A DNA stretch of 64,000 nucleotides, taken from NCBI GenBank assembly GCA_963726715.1, contig CAVSDF010000001.1, forward strand, positions 62,001 through 126,000, given 5' to 3'. The notes beneath the pieces are model-generated. The model searched no databases. It was not told the DNA's origin and saw nothing but the letters and a program-made list of their open reading frames with translations. Origin of the DNA: CAVSDF01 sp963726715 (lineage in GTDB: Bacteria > Bacteroidota > Rhodothermia > Rhodothermales > BA12). Below are positions 8,162-15,525 of this stretch, piece after piece; the stretch's first letter is position 1, and each line of letters begins with the position of its first letter. The position numbers and the translations under genes were made by a program.

Positions 8162-8791
8162 ATGAAGCTCTATCTCTCGTCGTTCCGCCTTGGCGATCAG
8201 TCCGCCGCGCTCAAGGAGATGGCCGCCGGGCGCGTTCTCGGCGTCATGCCTAACGCGCTCGACCACGTCGCCGAAGAGGCCCGAGCGACGTGGCATGACG
8301 GGGCCTTGGCCGAGATTCGTGGCCTTGGAATACGTGCTGAAACGCTCGATCTCCAAGACTTCTTCGGCCGGTCCGAAGCGCTCAAGCGGAAGCTCAACGA
8401 GTTGGGGGGCGTGTGGGTCACGGGTGGCAACGCCTTCGTCCTGCGCCAAGCCATGCGACTGAGCGGGTTCGACACCCTTGTTCCAGACTCCGTCGGGTCA
8501 GACTTCGTCTATGCCGGGTACAGCGCGGGCATCTGCGTCCTTGGACCCTCTCTTGACGGTCTCCAGCACGTCGATGCCCCCAACTCGCTCCCGTACCCGG
8601 GGTCATTGACGGTGTGGGAAGGGCTCGGAATCCTCGACCACCTCATCCTCCCACACTACAAGTCGGACCACCCGGAGTCAGAGGCCATCGACCGGGAGGT
8701 AGAGTACTGCCGCGCGCGAGGCATCCCGTTCCGCACGCTTCGAGACGGCGAAGTCATCGTGGCCACAGTGCCGCCTAACTCGCCGCTCTAG
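8162..8791 (+). CDS. peptidase S51 family protein (dipeptidase E/cyanophycinase-like)
   Basis: This 209-residue protein matches family S51 serine peptidases. The nucleophile lies in YAGYSAGICVL (GYSAG, near residue 122), preceded by VWVTGGNAFVLRQAM, the conserved GGN region. LILPHYKSDHPES corresponds to the segment with the catalytic His and neighbouring Asp/Glu. S51 enzymes cleave Asp-X dipeptides or cyanophycin; this one is of the short cytoplasmic peptidase E type because no signal peptide is seen. ATG 8162 is chosen because upstream codons run through the attC-like site. The end of the gene contains GCCTAAC, the left edge of the next attC-like site, as often happens in cassettes. Confidence 0.85.
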   Translation: MKLYLSSFRLGDQSAALKEMAAGRVLGVMPNALDHVAEEARATWHDGALAEIRGLGIRAETLDLQDFFGRSEALKRKLNELGGVWVTGGNAFVLRQAMRLSGFDTLVPDSVGSDFVYAGYSAGICVLGPSLDGLQHVDAPNSLPYPGSLTVWEGLGILDHLILPHYKSDHPESEAIDREVEYCRARGIPFRTLRDGEVIVATVPPNSPL

Positions 8792-8815
8792 CCGACGAAG
8801 CGCGTACACCGTCTT
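8773..8815 (+). repeat. left half of an attC-like site, right half lost
   Basis: A perfect core GCCTAAC (8773-8779, RYYYAAC) is followed by GCCGCTCTAGCCGACGAAG, which aligns with the left arms at 7986 and 9077. The segment around 8836-8850 (TACACTGCCTCG) matches the middle of the other sites, but the right arm is missing and the sequence jumps into a truncated TIR gene. This marks a deletion. Confidence 0.55.
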
Positions 8816-8869
8816 GCCCCGTGTCATCGGCACCGTCTACACTGCCTCGCTCTCCGGTCCTGCCTGCGC

Positions 8870-9082
8870 AAGGGATGGACGAACTACGAGTTGGACGGCA
8901 TCGTGGCGCGCTCGGTCACTGGCGAGCAAGTCATGCTTCCCATCTGGCACGAGGCCACCAAAAGCGAGGTCCTCGCTTACAGCCCTTCAATCGCGGACAA
9001 GGTTGCTCGCAGTACGGGTACTCACACTGTCTATGAGATCGCCAAGGAGATCGCCGAGGTGCTCGTTAGCCACGCGGCATAA
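8870..9082 (+). pseudogene. TIR-domain protein, C-terminal remnant
   Basis: From about 8870 the frame encodes ~70 residues resembling the C-terminal half of bacterial TIR domains: KGWTNYELDGIVAR, GEQVMLPIWHEATKSEVLAY, SPSIADKVAR and a final helix EIAKEIAEVL. The first ~100 residues of the domain are missing, including the start and, probably, the catalytic Glu. Upstream the frame runs into the broken attC-like site. A TTG at 8891 could start a shorter 63-residue peptide, but no complete domain remains. Intact TIR proteins of this type act as NAD+-cleaving effectors or signalling modules; this copy is a remnant of a former cassette. The stop codon TAA lies inside the next attC-like core. Confidence 0.75.
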
Positions 9083-9204
9083 CCCACCGCTGCAGGCCGA
9101 CCCCAGGCGACAGCGTTCTCAGTTCGTTCGGGCATCGTGTATTCTGCCGCTCGCCCCACCCACCAGCCCTCAGTTTTGGGCGGCTGAGGGGTCACCTGTT
9201 ATAC
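9077..9204 (+). repeat. attC-like recombination site (128 bp)
   Basis: Left core GCATAAC (9077-9083) is complementary, with one mismatch, to right core GTTATAC (9198-9204). CCACCGCTGCAGGCCGAC is shared exactly with the site at 7993. GACCCC (9099-9104) pairs with GGGGTC (9188-9193). It separates the TIR remnant from the beta-lactamase-family gene, as expected for a cassette boundary. Confidence 0.6.
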
Positions 9205-9235
9205 TGCTCTCACCCATCACGTAACGGCTAACCCA

Positions 9236-10399
9236 ATGGAACGCTACCGGTCTGCCTCAGCCTGTCTGCTTCTGCTTGGCCTCACCCTGGCCTGTGGAGG
9301 AGCAGCAAACGTAGGAAAGGTCGTCGAGCCTGCCTGCACGCGCGACGGAGTTGCAGAGATCGAGCGGATGGAGCTAGCGGAGCTGCTCGATGGCTCCAAC
9401 GTCCCAGGGGTGACAATCGCCGTTTACATGCCGACTCGCTTCTCACAGCCCATCGCGGCGGCGACCGGCTGGTCAGACTACGACGCCAGGCGACCGATCT
9501 CTCCAGACAGCCGAATCCTCGCCGGGAGCATCGGCAAAACCTTCTACGCCGCGGCAGCACTCCGGCTGGTCGACATGGGGAGGCTGGACCTCGATGCAAC
9601 CGTCGCCCACTACCTCCCCGACGCAGATATCCCTTCAGCTGAGCGTGTGACCGTACGTCTGTTGCTGTCGCATCGCAGCGGGTACGGGGAATACGACGGC
9701 GTATTCATGGAAGACCTGATCCAGGACCCGTCGCGCGTACGCACGCTCGACGACTGGGTCGGGCCGCTGCGTCGCAATCCACCGGGGGAGCCCGGGGAGT
9801 TCCGGTACAGCGACATCAACTTCGTCGTGCTCGCGCACGTCATCGATCGCGTGGCGGGCACTTCGGCGACCGACTTCATCCGGTCCCAGTTCCTCATCCC
9901 CTACCACCTCGACGGTACCGAAGCCTCGGACAAGCGCGAGATTGCCGGGTTGGTGCAGGGGTACGCCGGGCCTGACAACTTTTTCGGCCGGGATACGATG
10001 ATCGACTCAGGCGTGCTGATCTACAACCCGCAGTTCGAGTCCGGAGGGGGTGGATATGTGTCGACTGCCCCTGACCTTGCCCGCTGGATCGCGCTTTTCG
10101 GCACATCCACCCTCTTCTCGGTGGATCGCTGGAGAGAGGCATCCGTTGCAACGCACAGCGACCCTCAAACTGGTGCGGCGTACGGCTTGGGCATCCACAT
10201 CGATCAAACCCCGCTGGGCACGGCCTACGGACACAGCGGTTACATCCCTGGCTACGTCAGTTGGACGCGTTGGTATGAGGAGGCATCCGTCGCGGTGGCA
10301 ATCCAGACCAATACAAGCGACCAGGCTCGCCTAGACTGGGACGGCTTCGAGCTGAGCAATCGCATCGTGTCGAGAATAGTAGCGGTGTGCCACGAGTAA
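9236..10399 (+). CDS. serine hydrolase lipoprotein, beta-lactamase/class C family
   Basis: The 387-residue product begins with a lipoprotein signal peptide whose lipobox is LTLAC (Cys near residue 20), so it is probably anchored in a membrane facing the periplasm. The beta-lactamase (PF00144) fold is shown by SIGK (SxxK nucleophile motif in GSIGKTFYAAAAL), YSDIN (YxN) and HSGYIPGY (the KTG/HSG-like third motif). Members act as esterases, D-amino-acid amidases or DD-peptidases; true beta-lactamase activity cannot be inferred. ATG 9236 directly follows an attC-like site and the gene ends ~20 bp before another left arm, so it looks like a third cassette. Confidence 0.85.
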   Translation: MERYRSASACLLLLGLTLACGGAANVGKVVEPACTRDGVAEIERMELAELLDGSNVPGVTIAVYMPTRFSQPIAAATGWSDYDARRPISPDSRILAGSIGKTFYAAAALRLVDMGRLDLDATVAHYLPDADIPSAERVTVRLLLSHRSGYGEYDGVFMEDLIQDPSRVRTLDDWVGPLRRNPPGEPGEFRYSDINFVVLAHVIDRVAGTSATDFIRSQFLIPYHLDGTEASDKREIAGLVQGYAGPDNFFGRDTMIDSGVLIYNPQFESGGGGYVSTAPDLARWIALFGTSTLFSVDRWREASVATHSDPQTGAAYGLGIHIDQTPLGTAYGHSGYIPGYVSWTRWYEEASVAVAIQTNTSDQARLDWDGFELSNRIVSRIVAVCHE

Positions 10400-10420
10400 A
10401 CCATGCCTGGCGCCTCAGCT

Positions 10421-10465
10421 GGATAACGGCGCGAGTAGACCCCGCCACCGCAGGCCGACACAGCT
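10421..10465 (+). repeat. left half of an attC-like site
   Basis: GGATAAC (10421-10427) and CCACCGCAGGCCGAC (10445-10459) match the left arms of the other sites, but no right arm is found before the next gene starts at 10477. It is the last recognisable site of the array. Confidence 0.45.
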
Positions 10466-10476
10466 CTCGAACTGCA

Positions 10477-11001
10477 ATGCGTAGAGTTCTCCTCATCGGT
10501 TGTGGGGGGGCGGGGAAGTCCACGGCCGCCACCCGAATCGGCGAGCGGCTCGGGCTTCGGGTCGTCCATCTCGACGCGCTCTACTGGAAACCGGGGTGGG
10601 TCGAGCCTGCGAAGGGCGAGTGGGAGCAGCAGGTCCGCCGCATCGTCGGCGGCGAGGCATGGGTGATGGACGGGAACTACGGGGGGACGCTGGACCTGCG
10701 CCTCACGGCGGCTGACACGGTGATCTTTCTCGACCTGCCCCGCCGGGTCTGCCTCTGGCGCGTGCTGAAACGTCGTGCCCGCTTCCACGGCCAGTCGAGG
10801 CCGAACATGGCGGCGGGATGCCCGGAACGGTTGGATGTGGCGTTCCTTCGCTGGATCTGGAGCTACCCCGAGACGCGGCGACCGGGCGTCCTTGCCAAGC
10901 TTCAGGCCGTAGAGCACGAGAAGCGCGTCGTCGTGCTCCGGTCGAGAGGCGAGGTTCGGCGCTTTCTGATGAGTCTACGAGAGGGTGAATCCGGTGCATG
11001 A
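10477..11001 (+). CDS. P-loop NTPase, adenylate kinase-like (FlaR/topology modulation type)
   Basis: This 174-residue protein has a P-loop GCGGAGKST at residues 8-16, then HLDALYWKPGW (conserved in FlaR-type proteins), GEAWVMDGNYGGTLDLRL and TVIFLDLPRRVCLWRVLKRR. These features identify the small adenylate-kinase-like ATPases annotated as 'DNA topology modulation protein FlaR-related', whose real substrate is unknown. ATG 10477 is used because upstream codons belong to the attC-like arm; a longer frame starting at 10387 is possible but not credible. It is probably the last gene of the cassette island. Confidence 0.8.
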   Translation: MRRVLLIGCGGAGKSTAATRIGERLGLRVVHLDALYWKPGWVEPAKGEWEQQVRRIVGGEAWVMDGNYGGTLDLRLTAADTVIFLDLPRRVCLWRVLKRRARFHGQSRPNMAAGCPERLDVAFLRWIWSYPETRRPGVLAKLQAVEHEKRVVVLRSRGEVRRFLMSLREGESGA

Positions 11002-11194
11002 GTCAAGGTGGAGCCGGGCCGTCTCGTGCAGGGACGGAACGCCACGCTCGGGGCACGGCGTGAGCGGCGGAGTCGGGGCGTATCCTTCGCGCTCCACCGG
11101 CCGCTGCTCTCTCGCGTGCCACTGGCGTTCAACGGTCGCCCTTTGTCGCGTCTTTCGGGTCTGTCCAAGAACACGCCGTGCACGGCAGAGTGAC
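11002..11194. other. intergenic region, nothing recognised
   Basis: This gap between the P-loop kinase and the alpha/beta hydrolase holds no attC arm, gene or hairpin that I can support. Confidence 0.4.
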
Positions 11195-11962
11195 GTGAAA
11201 CATGCCCTCTACATCCTCTCCGTCGTTCTGATCGTCGGGTACGCGGGTGTGTGCCTGGCGATGTATCTGCTCCAACGCTCGCTCCTCTATTTCCCGCAGC
11301 CGCGCACCGTCACCGCAGCGGAGTCGACGATGCGGCTGCCGGTCGATGGAGCGGAGATCGTCGTCACCGTGCGCCTGCACGAGGGGCCGAAGGCAATCGT
11401 CTATTTCGGCGGCAACGGCGAAGACGTGTCGCGGAGCCTCGCGTCCTTCGCCGAAGCCTTCCCCGACCACGCGATCTACCTGATGCACTACCGCGGGTAC
11501 GGCGGCAGCACCGGCGCGCCCACGGAAACGGCGAACGTCGCCGACGCGCGGGCACTGTTCGAGGTGGTCCGCGAGTCGCACCCGGACATCGCGCTCGTCG
11601 GACGCAGCCTCGGCAGCGGGGTCGCGGTGCAGGTGGCGAGCCGTGCCGTCGCATCCCGCCTCGTCCTCATCACGCCGTACGACAGCATGGTCGAGATCGC
11701 CGCGCAGACGTACCCGGGCCTGCCGGTGCGCTGGCTGATGATCGACACGTACGAGTCGGGCACGTTCGCGCCGGGCATCACGACGCCGACGACGATCATC
11801 GAGGCCGAGAACGACGAGGTGATCCCGCGCGCCAGCACGGAAAAACTCCTGCGCCGGTTCTCCCCCGGCATCGCCACACGGACGCGGATCGACGGAGTCG
11901 GCCACAACGACATCGTCGCCAGCGAGGCGTACGTCGAGGCGTTGCGGGCGGCGCTGGAGTGA
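11195..11962 (+). CDS. membrane-anchored alpha/beta hydrolase
   Basis: A 255-residue protein starts at GTG 11195 with one N-terminal transmembrane helix (about residues 4-24), followed by a serine hydrolase domain. The nucleophile motif is GRSLGSG, the acid is the Asp in EAENDEV, and the catalytic His is in GVGHND. IVYFGGNGED supplies the oxyanion-hole region typical of the BEM46/ABHD17-like subgroup. Substrates of these bacterial enzymes are mostly unknown (acyl esters or thioesters). The domain faces the periplasm if the helix is an N-in anchor. The gene follows the cassette island and is more GC-rich than the island genes. Confidence 0.85.
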   Translation: MKHALYILSVVLIVGYAGVCLAMYLLQRSLLYFPQPRTVTAAESTMRLPVDGAEIVVTVRLHEGPKAIVYFGGNGEDVSRSLASFAEAFPDHAIYLMHYRGYGGSTGAPTETANVADARALFEVVRESHPDIALVGRSLGSGVAVQVASRAVASRLVLITPYDSMVEIAAQTYPGLPVRWLMIDTYESGTFAPGITTPTTIIEAENDEVIPRASTEKLLRRFSPGIATRTRIDGVGHNDIVASEAYVEALRAALE

Positions 11963-12089
11963 CGGGGCGCATCCGGCCCGTCGCGTCGGGTACGCATGGA
12001 TGTAGCGCAGCGCCCGGACGCCGCTGGTGCTTCCCGTCGCCTGAGCACGGGACTGCCGGGGAGTGGCCATTGGCGCCACCATTCGCCGC

Positions 12090-12104
12090 TACCCTGACAG
12101 GGTA
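12090..12104. repeat. perfect 15-bp palindrome in a convergent gap
   Basis: TACCCTG and CAGGGTA flank a single A. It lies between the ends of two convergent genes (11962 and 12133) and could be part of a terminator or a binding site; no T-run follows it. Confidence 0.35.
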
Positions 12105-12132
12105 CCCTCTGACCGTTTTCGGCAGCGCGATG

Positions 12133-12423
12133 TCAGCGCACGATCACGTAGGCGACCACCAGGGTCATCACCATCAGCATCCCGAAGAGCACCATCGTCT
12201 GGATGCCGTTGAAGTGGCGCTCCGGCTCGAACGCGCGGCGCATCTGCCCGCTGCGCACGAACCCGTGCGTCTCCGAGCGCCGCAGCAGCCACATCGTGAA
12301 CGCCATGGCCACGACCGTGCCGACGATGCCGAGCGGCCCGGCGACGAGCGCGAGCGCAAGGCCGACCACGCCGACGACGAGGGCGAGCGTGAAGTAGCGG
12401 GCGGTGACGTGGAAGGAGAGCAT
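12133..12423 (-). CDS. small hypothetical membrane protein
   Basis: The 96-residue product from ATG 12423 has three probable transmembrane helices: about residues 10-30, 30-46 and 75-95. They are separated by a basic, polar loop containing RRSETHGFVRSG and RRAFEPERHFNG. The positive loop suggests it faces the cytoplasm. I do not recognise a family. The hydrophobic pattern and codon use support a real gene; the longer upstream frame is Arg-rich and not credible. Confidence 0.6.
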   Translation of the reverse strand: MLSFHVTARYFTLALVVGVVGLALALVAGPLGIVGTVVAMAFTMWLLRRSETHGFVRSGQMRRAFEPERHFNGIQTMVLFGMLMVMTLVVAYVIVR

Positions 12424-12714
12424 CAAGCGAGGGAGGCGAATCGTGCGGAGTCGGGCCGGGGCGCAGGCAGAACCGACGCAGGCCGGGCGCGGAGACGGGT
12501 GCAGCTGCGTCAATCGCCCAAGATCGGGCGCCCGCGCGAGACGCGCGCACCGCCGCCGCGAACCCCGCCGGTCTTCACGATCCGACCTGCGCGAGCTGGC
12601 CGCGCGATCCGGCCCGCGCGATCCGGCCCGCACGATTCCGCGTCTGGCGGCGGTGGCGCGGTGACGAGGCCGACACGACGCGCGGCGCGTCCGGGCGGAG
12701 CGAGGCGCTCACGC

Positions 12715-12722
12715 TATCTTGA
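12715..12722 (+). promoter_or_regulatory. -7-like element upstream of glgC
   Basis: TATCTTGA, 65 nt before the ATG, resembles TAnnTTTG; the leader would be longer than for the other genes. Confidence 0.35.
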
Positions 12723-12787
12723 CGGTGCCCCTGCGCGCCCGGGCGCGCGTTCGCTTGCCGTCACTCTGCTACTTGCCCCCCGCCACG

Positions 12788-14068
12788 ATGCCCGTCGCCG
12801 TCGATCCCACCTGCGTCGTGTCGGTCATCCTCGGGGGCGGCGTCGGCTCGCGGTTGCGGCCGCTGACGTTCCATCGGAGCAAGCCCGCCGTGCCCCTCGC
12901 AGGCAAATACCGGCTCATCGACATCCCCATCTCGAACTGCATCAACTCGGGCATCGAGCGCATCTTCGTGCTCACGCAGTTCAACTCGGCGAGCCTGAAC
13001 CGCCACGTCTCGACGACCTACCGCTTCGACCGCTTCGGCGACGGCTTCGTGCAGATCGTCGCGGCCGAGCAGACGCCGGGGTCGATGGACTGGTTTCAGG
13101 GCACCGCCGACGCCGTCCGCCAGAGCCTGACGCACGTGCTCAACTACAAGCACACGCACATCCTCATCCTTTCCGGCGACCAGCTCTACCTGCAGGATTA
13201 CCGCGAGATGATGCGCCACCACGAGGAGACCGGCGCCGACATCACCGTCGCCACCATCCCCGTCACCGCCGCCGACGCGCCGGGCTTCGGCATCCTCAAG
13301 ACCGGCGCCGAGCACCGCATCACCGAGTTCCACGAGAAGCCGACCGACCTCGACGGCAAGGACAGCGAGGTGCCGCCGAAGTTCGAGGCCGACGGGCGGC
13401 GCTACCTCGCCTCGATGGGCATCTACCTGTTCTCGACGCGCGTCCTCCGCGACGTTCTCGCCGCCCACCCCGATTCGGTCGACTTCGGCAAGCAGATCCT
13501 CCCCGCCGCCCTCGACGAGTACCGCGTCGTCGCCTTCCCGTACGACGGGTACTGGTCGGACATCGGCACCATCCGCTCGTTCTACGACGCCAACCTCGCC
13601 CTCACGCACCCCAAACCCGAGTTCGACCTCTACAGCGAGACGATGCCGCTCTTCACGAACGCGCGGATGCTGCCGCCGGCGAAGATCCACGACTCGCACG
13701 TCTCGAACGCGCTCATCGGCGAGGCGTCGGTGATCCTCGGCGCCCGCGTGGTGGATTCGGTGATCGGCATCCGCTCGTACATCGGGCCGCGCGCGGTCGT
13801 CGAGCGGACGATCATGATGGGGTCGGACTACCTCCGCTGGCACGCCGACACCGGGCGGGCGCCCGTCCACGGGCCCATCGCGCCGGGCATCGGCGAGGAC
13901 GCGACGGTCGTCGGCGCCATCGTCGACAAGAACGTGTCGGTCGGGCGCGGCTGCCGCATCACCAACCGCGACGGCATCATGGAAGGCGAGGGTCCGGGCT
14001 TCTACATCCGCGACGGCATCGTGGTCATCCCCAAGAACACGCGCATCGAAGAGGACACCGTGATTTGA
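12788..14068 (+). CDS. glgC: glucose-1-phosphate adenylyltransferase
   Basis: This 426-residue enzyme makes ADP-glucose from ATP and glucose-1-phosphate, the committed step of bacterial glycogen synthesis. The N-terminal nucleotidyltransferase domain shows GGGVGSRLRPLTFHRSKPAV and the substrate regions WFQGTADAVRQ, LSGDQLYLQDY, EFHEKP and YWSDIGT. The C-terminal third is a left-handed beta-helix with the regulatory or oligomerisation function (SVIGIRSYIGP, GYxRxH-like DYLRW). ATG 12788 gives a normal N-terminus; a TATCTTGA promoter-like element is at 12715. No other glycogen gene is adjacent. Confidence 0.95.
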   Translation: MPVAVDPTCVVSVILGGGVGSRLRPLTFHRSKPAVPLAGKYRLIDIPISNCINSGIERIFVLTQFNSASLNRHVSTTYRFDRFGDGFVQIVAAEQTPGSMDWFQGTADAVRQSLTHVLNYKHTHILILSGDQLYLQDYREMMRHHEETGADITVATIPVTAADAPGFGILKTGAEHRITEFHEKPTDLDGKDSEVPPKFEADGRRYLASMGIYLFSTRVLRDVLAAHPDSVDFGKQILPAALDEYRVVAFPYDGYWSDIGTIRSFYDANLALTHPKPEFDLYSETMPLFTNARMLPPAKIHDSHVSNALIGEASVILGARVVDSVIGIRSYIGPRAVVERTIMMGSDYLRWHADTGRAPVHGPIAPGIGEDATVVGAIVDKNVSVGRGCRITNRDGIMEGEGPGFYIRDGIVVIPKNTRIEEDTVI

Positions 14069-14133
14069 GAGAGGTGGTGTGGGGTGGAGCGCGGGCGTCG
14101 GTGGCGGTAAACCGCCTCCGGCCCTGCAGGTCA

Positions 14134-14157
14134 CCTCCCCCGCGGTCGCGGGGGAGG
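14134..14157. repeat. CCTCCCCCG-family hairpin downstream of glgC
   Basis: Perfect 11-bp arms (CCTCCCCCGCG and its complement) with a 2-nt loop. The core is shared with the hairpin at 46192. A shorter GGCGGT/ACCGCC hairpin (14103-14116) lies just before it. It may act in transcription termination after glgC, although no T-run follows. Confidence 0.6.
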
Positions 14158-14279
14158 ACCGCCGTGGAGCGCGTCCAGCGTGCCGCGGCAGGAGGGGGGC
14201 GCGGCGGTGCCGCGGCGGGCGGTCCCTTGAAATCCACGTCCGGTCTGCCGTCGTCGCCGCCCGCCGGGCCGCGCGTCGG

Positions 14280-14287
14280 TATCTTCG
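14280..14287 (+). promoter_or_regulatory. -7-like element of the 14320 lipoprotein gene
   Basis: TATCTTCG ends 32 nt before the ATG and matches the local TAnnTTnG pattern. Confidence 0.4.
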
Positions 14288-14319
14288 GGCCGTCGCCCCG
14301 ATTCTCTTTCTGCTCTCCG

Positions 14320-14979
14320 ATGCGCCGCCTCGCACCTCTCGTGGCCCCCGTGGTCCTCGCCGCCTTCGCGCTCACCGGCTGCCGCACCTACGGCGCCTAC
14401 GACACCGACGTGAAGACGCACGCCGCCCTTGCCGAGGCCGTCGCCGGGTTCGAGCAGGCGCTGCCGCGGATGGAAGGCGAGCAGGCCGAGTTCGCCCGCT
14501 TCGCCGGCACCGATGCGACCCTCGCGCCCGTCGCCGCCGACTACGCCGATCTCCTCGCCGCCGCTCGCGCGATGCTCGCCGACGAGAAGGCAGAGGTCGC
14601 CGAGCTCGACGGCTCCGGCGACTACCGCCGCCTCAGCCACGCCTACGGCGCGACGCTCAACAACCACCAGCAGTTCGCCGACCGCTATTTCGGCCTGATG
14701 ATGCGCGCCGCGGGCACGCCCGACACGACGACCTACCTGAAGATGGCCGACCGCTCGGCCCTCTACAACACCGTCCCGCCGTTCTACTACCTCACCGCCA
14801 ACCGCAACCGCGTCCCGAGCCTCCTTACCGCCGCCCGCGCCCCGCGCCCGGCAATGGCCCCGATGGGCACCTCGACCGGCGCCCCGGCCCCCGCCGCGAC
14901 GACCACCCTCGCCGACAGCGCCGCCGCGCCTGTGGCCACGCCCGCAGTCGAGCCGGCGCAGGCCCCCGAGACGCGCTGA
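14320..14979 (+). CDS. hypothetical lipoprotein
   Basis: The 219-residue product has a lipoprotein signal peptide with lipobox ALTGC (Cys near residue 20). The mature part is mostly helical: it is rich in Ala and Glu and contains EAVAGFEQALPRMEGEQ and NNHQQFADRYFGLMMR. It ends in an Ala/Pro/Thr-rich disordered tail. It is probably a periplasm-facing envelope protein. I do not recognise a domain. ATG 14320 is supported by the signal peptide and by the upstream TATCTTCG element. Confidence 0.75.
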   Translation: MRRLAPLVAPVVLAAFALTGCRTYGAYDTDVKTHAALAEAVAGFEQALPRMEGEQAEFARFAGTDATLAPVAADYADLLAAARAMLADEKAEVAELDGSGDYRRLSHAYGATLNNHQQFADRYFGLMMRAAGTPDTTTYLKMADRSALYNTVPPFYYLTANRNRVPSLLTAARAPRPAMAPMGTSTGAPAPAATTTLADSAAAPVATPAVEPAQAPETR

Positions 14980-15040
14980 CGGTTGCCGCTACGATGTCCG
15001 ACGGGGCGTCCCCACGAGCGTGGGGGCGCCCCGTGCGCGT

Positions 15041-15355
15041 TCAGGGCGCGAGGGTGTCGGAGGTGTCGGGCCAGATGCGGGTGAAGCTCTGCGCCGAGGC
15101 GCGGGCGGCGAAGTAGGTCTTCGTCTCGGCCCACGTGGCGCGGAAGAGGTCGCTCTGGCGGTAGGCGTCGAGCGCCTCGGCGTCGTCCCAGTGGCTGTGC
15201 GTTGCGACGCGCGTCGGGTCGTCGGCGTCCTGCCAGAGGTCGAGGCGGCGGCATCCGGGCGTCGCGCGGATGCGGTCGGCGGTGCGGGCGAAGAGGTCGA
15301 GAAAGGCGTCGAGCGCGTCCTCGCGCATCTGCATCTGGACGAGGCGAACGAGCAT
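15041..15355 (-). CDS. antibiotic biosynthesis monooxygenase (ABM) domain protein
   Basis: This 104-residue single-domain protein has the dimeric alpha/beta-barrel ABM signature: MLVRLVQMQMREDALDAFLD, ATPGCRRLDLWQDADDPTRV, then HWDDAEALDAYRQSDLFRAT. The family includes quinol monooxygenases and heme-degrading enzymes; without cofactor residues a precise reaction cannot be named. The name of the domain does not imply antibiotic synthesis here. ATG 15355 gives the expected length. A 13-bp-arm hairpin and a C/A-rich tract lie upstream. Confidence 0.85.
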   Translation of the reverse strand: MLVRLVQMQMREDALDAFLDLFARTADRIRATPGCRRLDLWQDADDPTRVATHSHWDDAEALDAYRQSDLFRATWAETKTYFAARASAQSFTRIWPDTSDTLAP

Positions 15356-15442
15356 CGGGGTGGGGTCGTCGGGAGGGTCGGGCGTCCCAACCCGCACGGT
15401 CGCGGGCACGATCCGGCGCCGGGGTTGGCATCCGCCGCGCGC

Positions 15443-15474
15443 AAACCGGACAGGTGCGGGGACCTGTCCGGTTT
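15443..15474. repeat. ACCTGTC-family palindrome (perfect 13-bp arms)
   Basis: Arms AAACCGGACAGGT and ACCTGTCCGGTTT flank a GCGGGG loop. It sits between the DUF2851 stop and the ABM start (both minus strand). Related hairpins are at 20254, 27255, 31793 and, weakly, 34013, always between same-strand genes. Confidence 0.75.
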
Positions 15475-15525
15475 CGCCCCATCGCCGACCATCCACGACC
15501 AACAACAAACCACCCACTACCACGA

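Noticed and set aside
8814..9224. 136-codon frame overlapping the TIR remnant
   Set aside because: Not protein-like; the TIR match is in another frame.
9236..10399. Antibiotic resistance beta-lactamase
   Set aside because: The SxxK/YxN family includes many esterases and peptidases; nothing shows beta-lactamase activity.
15041..15355. Antibiotic biosynthesis cluster suggested by the ABM domain name
   Set aside because: No biosynthetic genes nearby; the domain name is historical.
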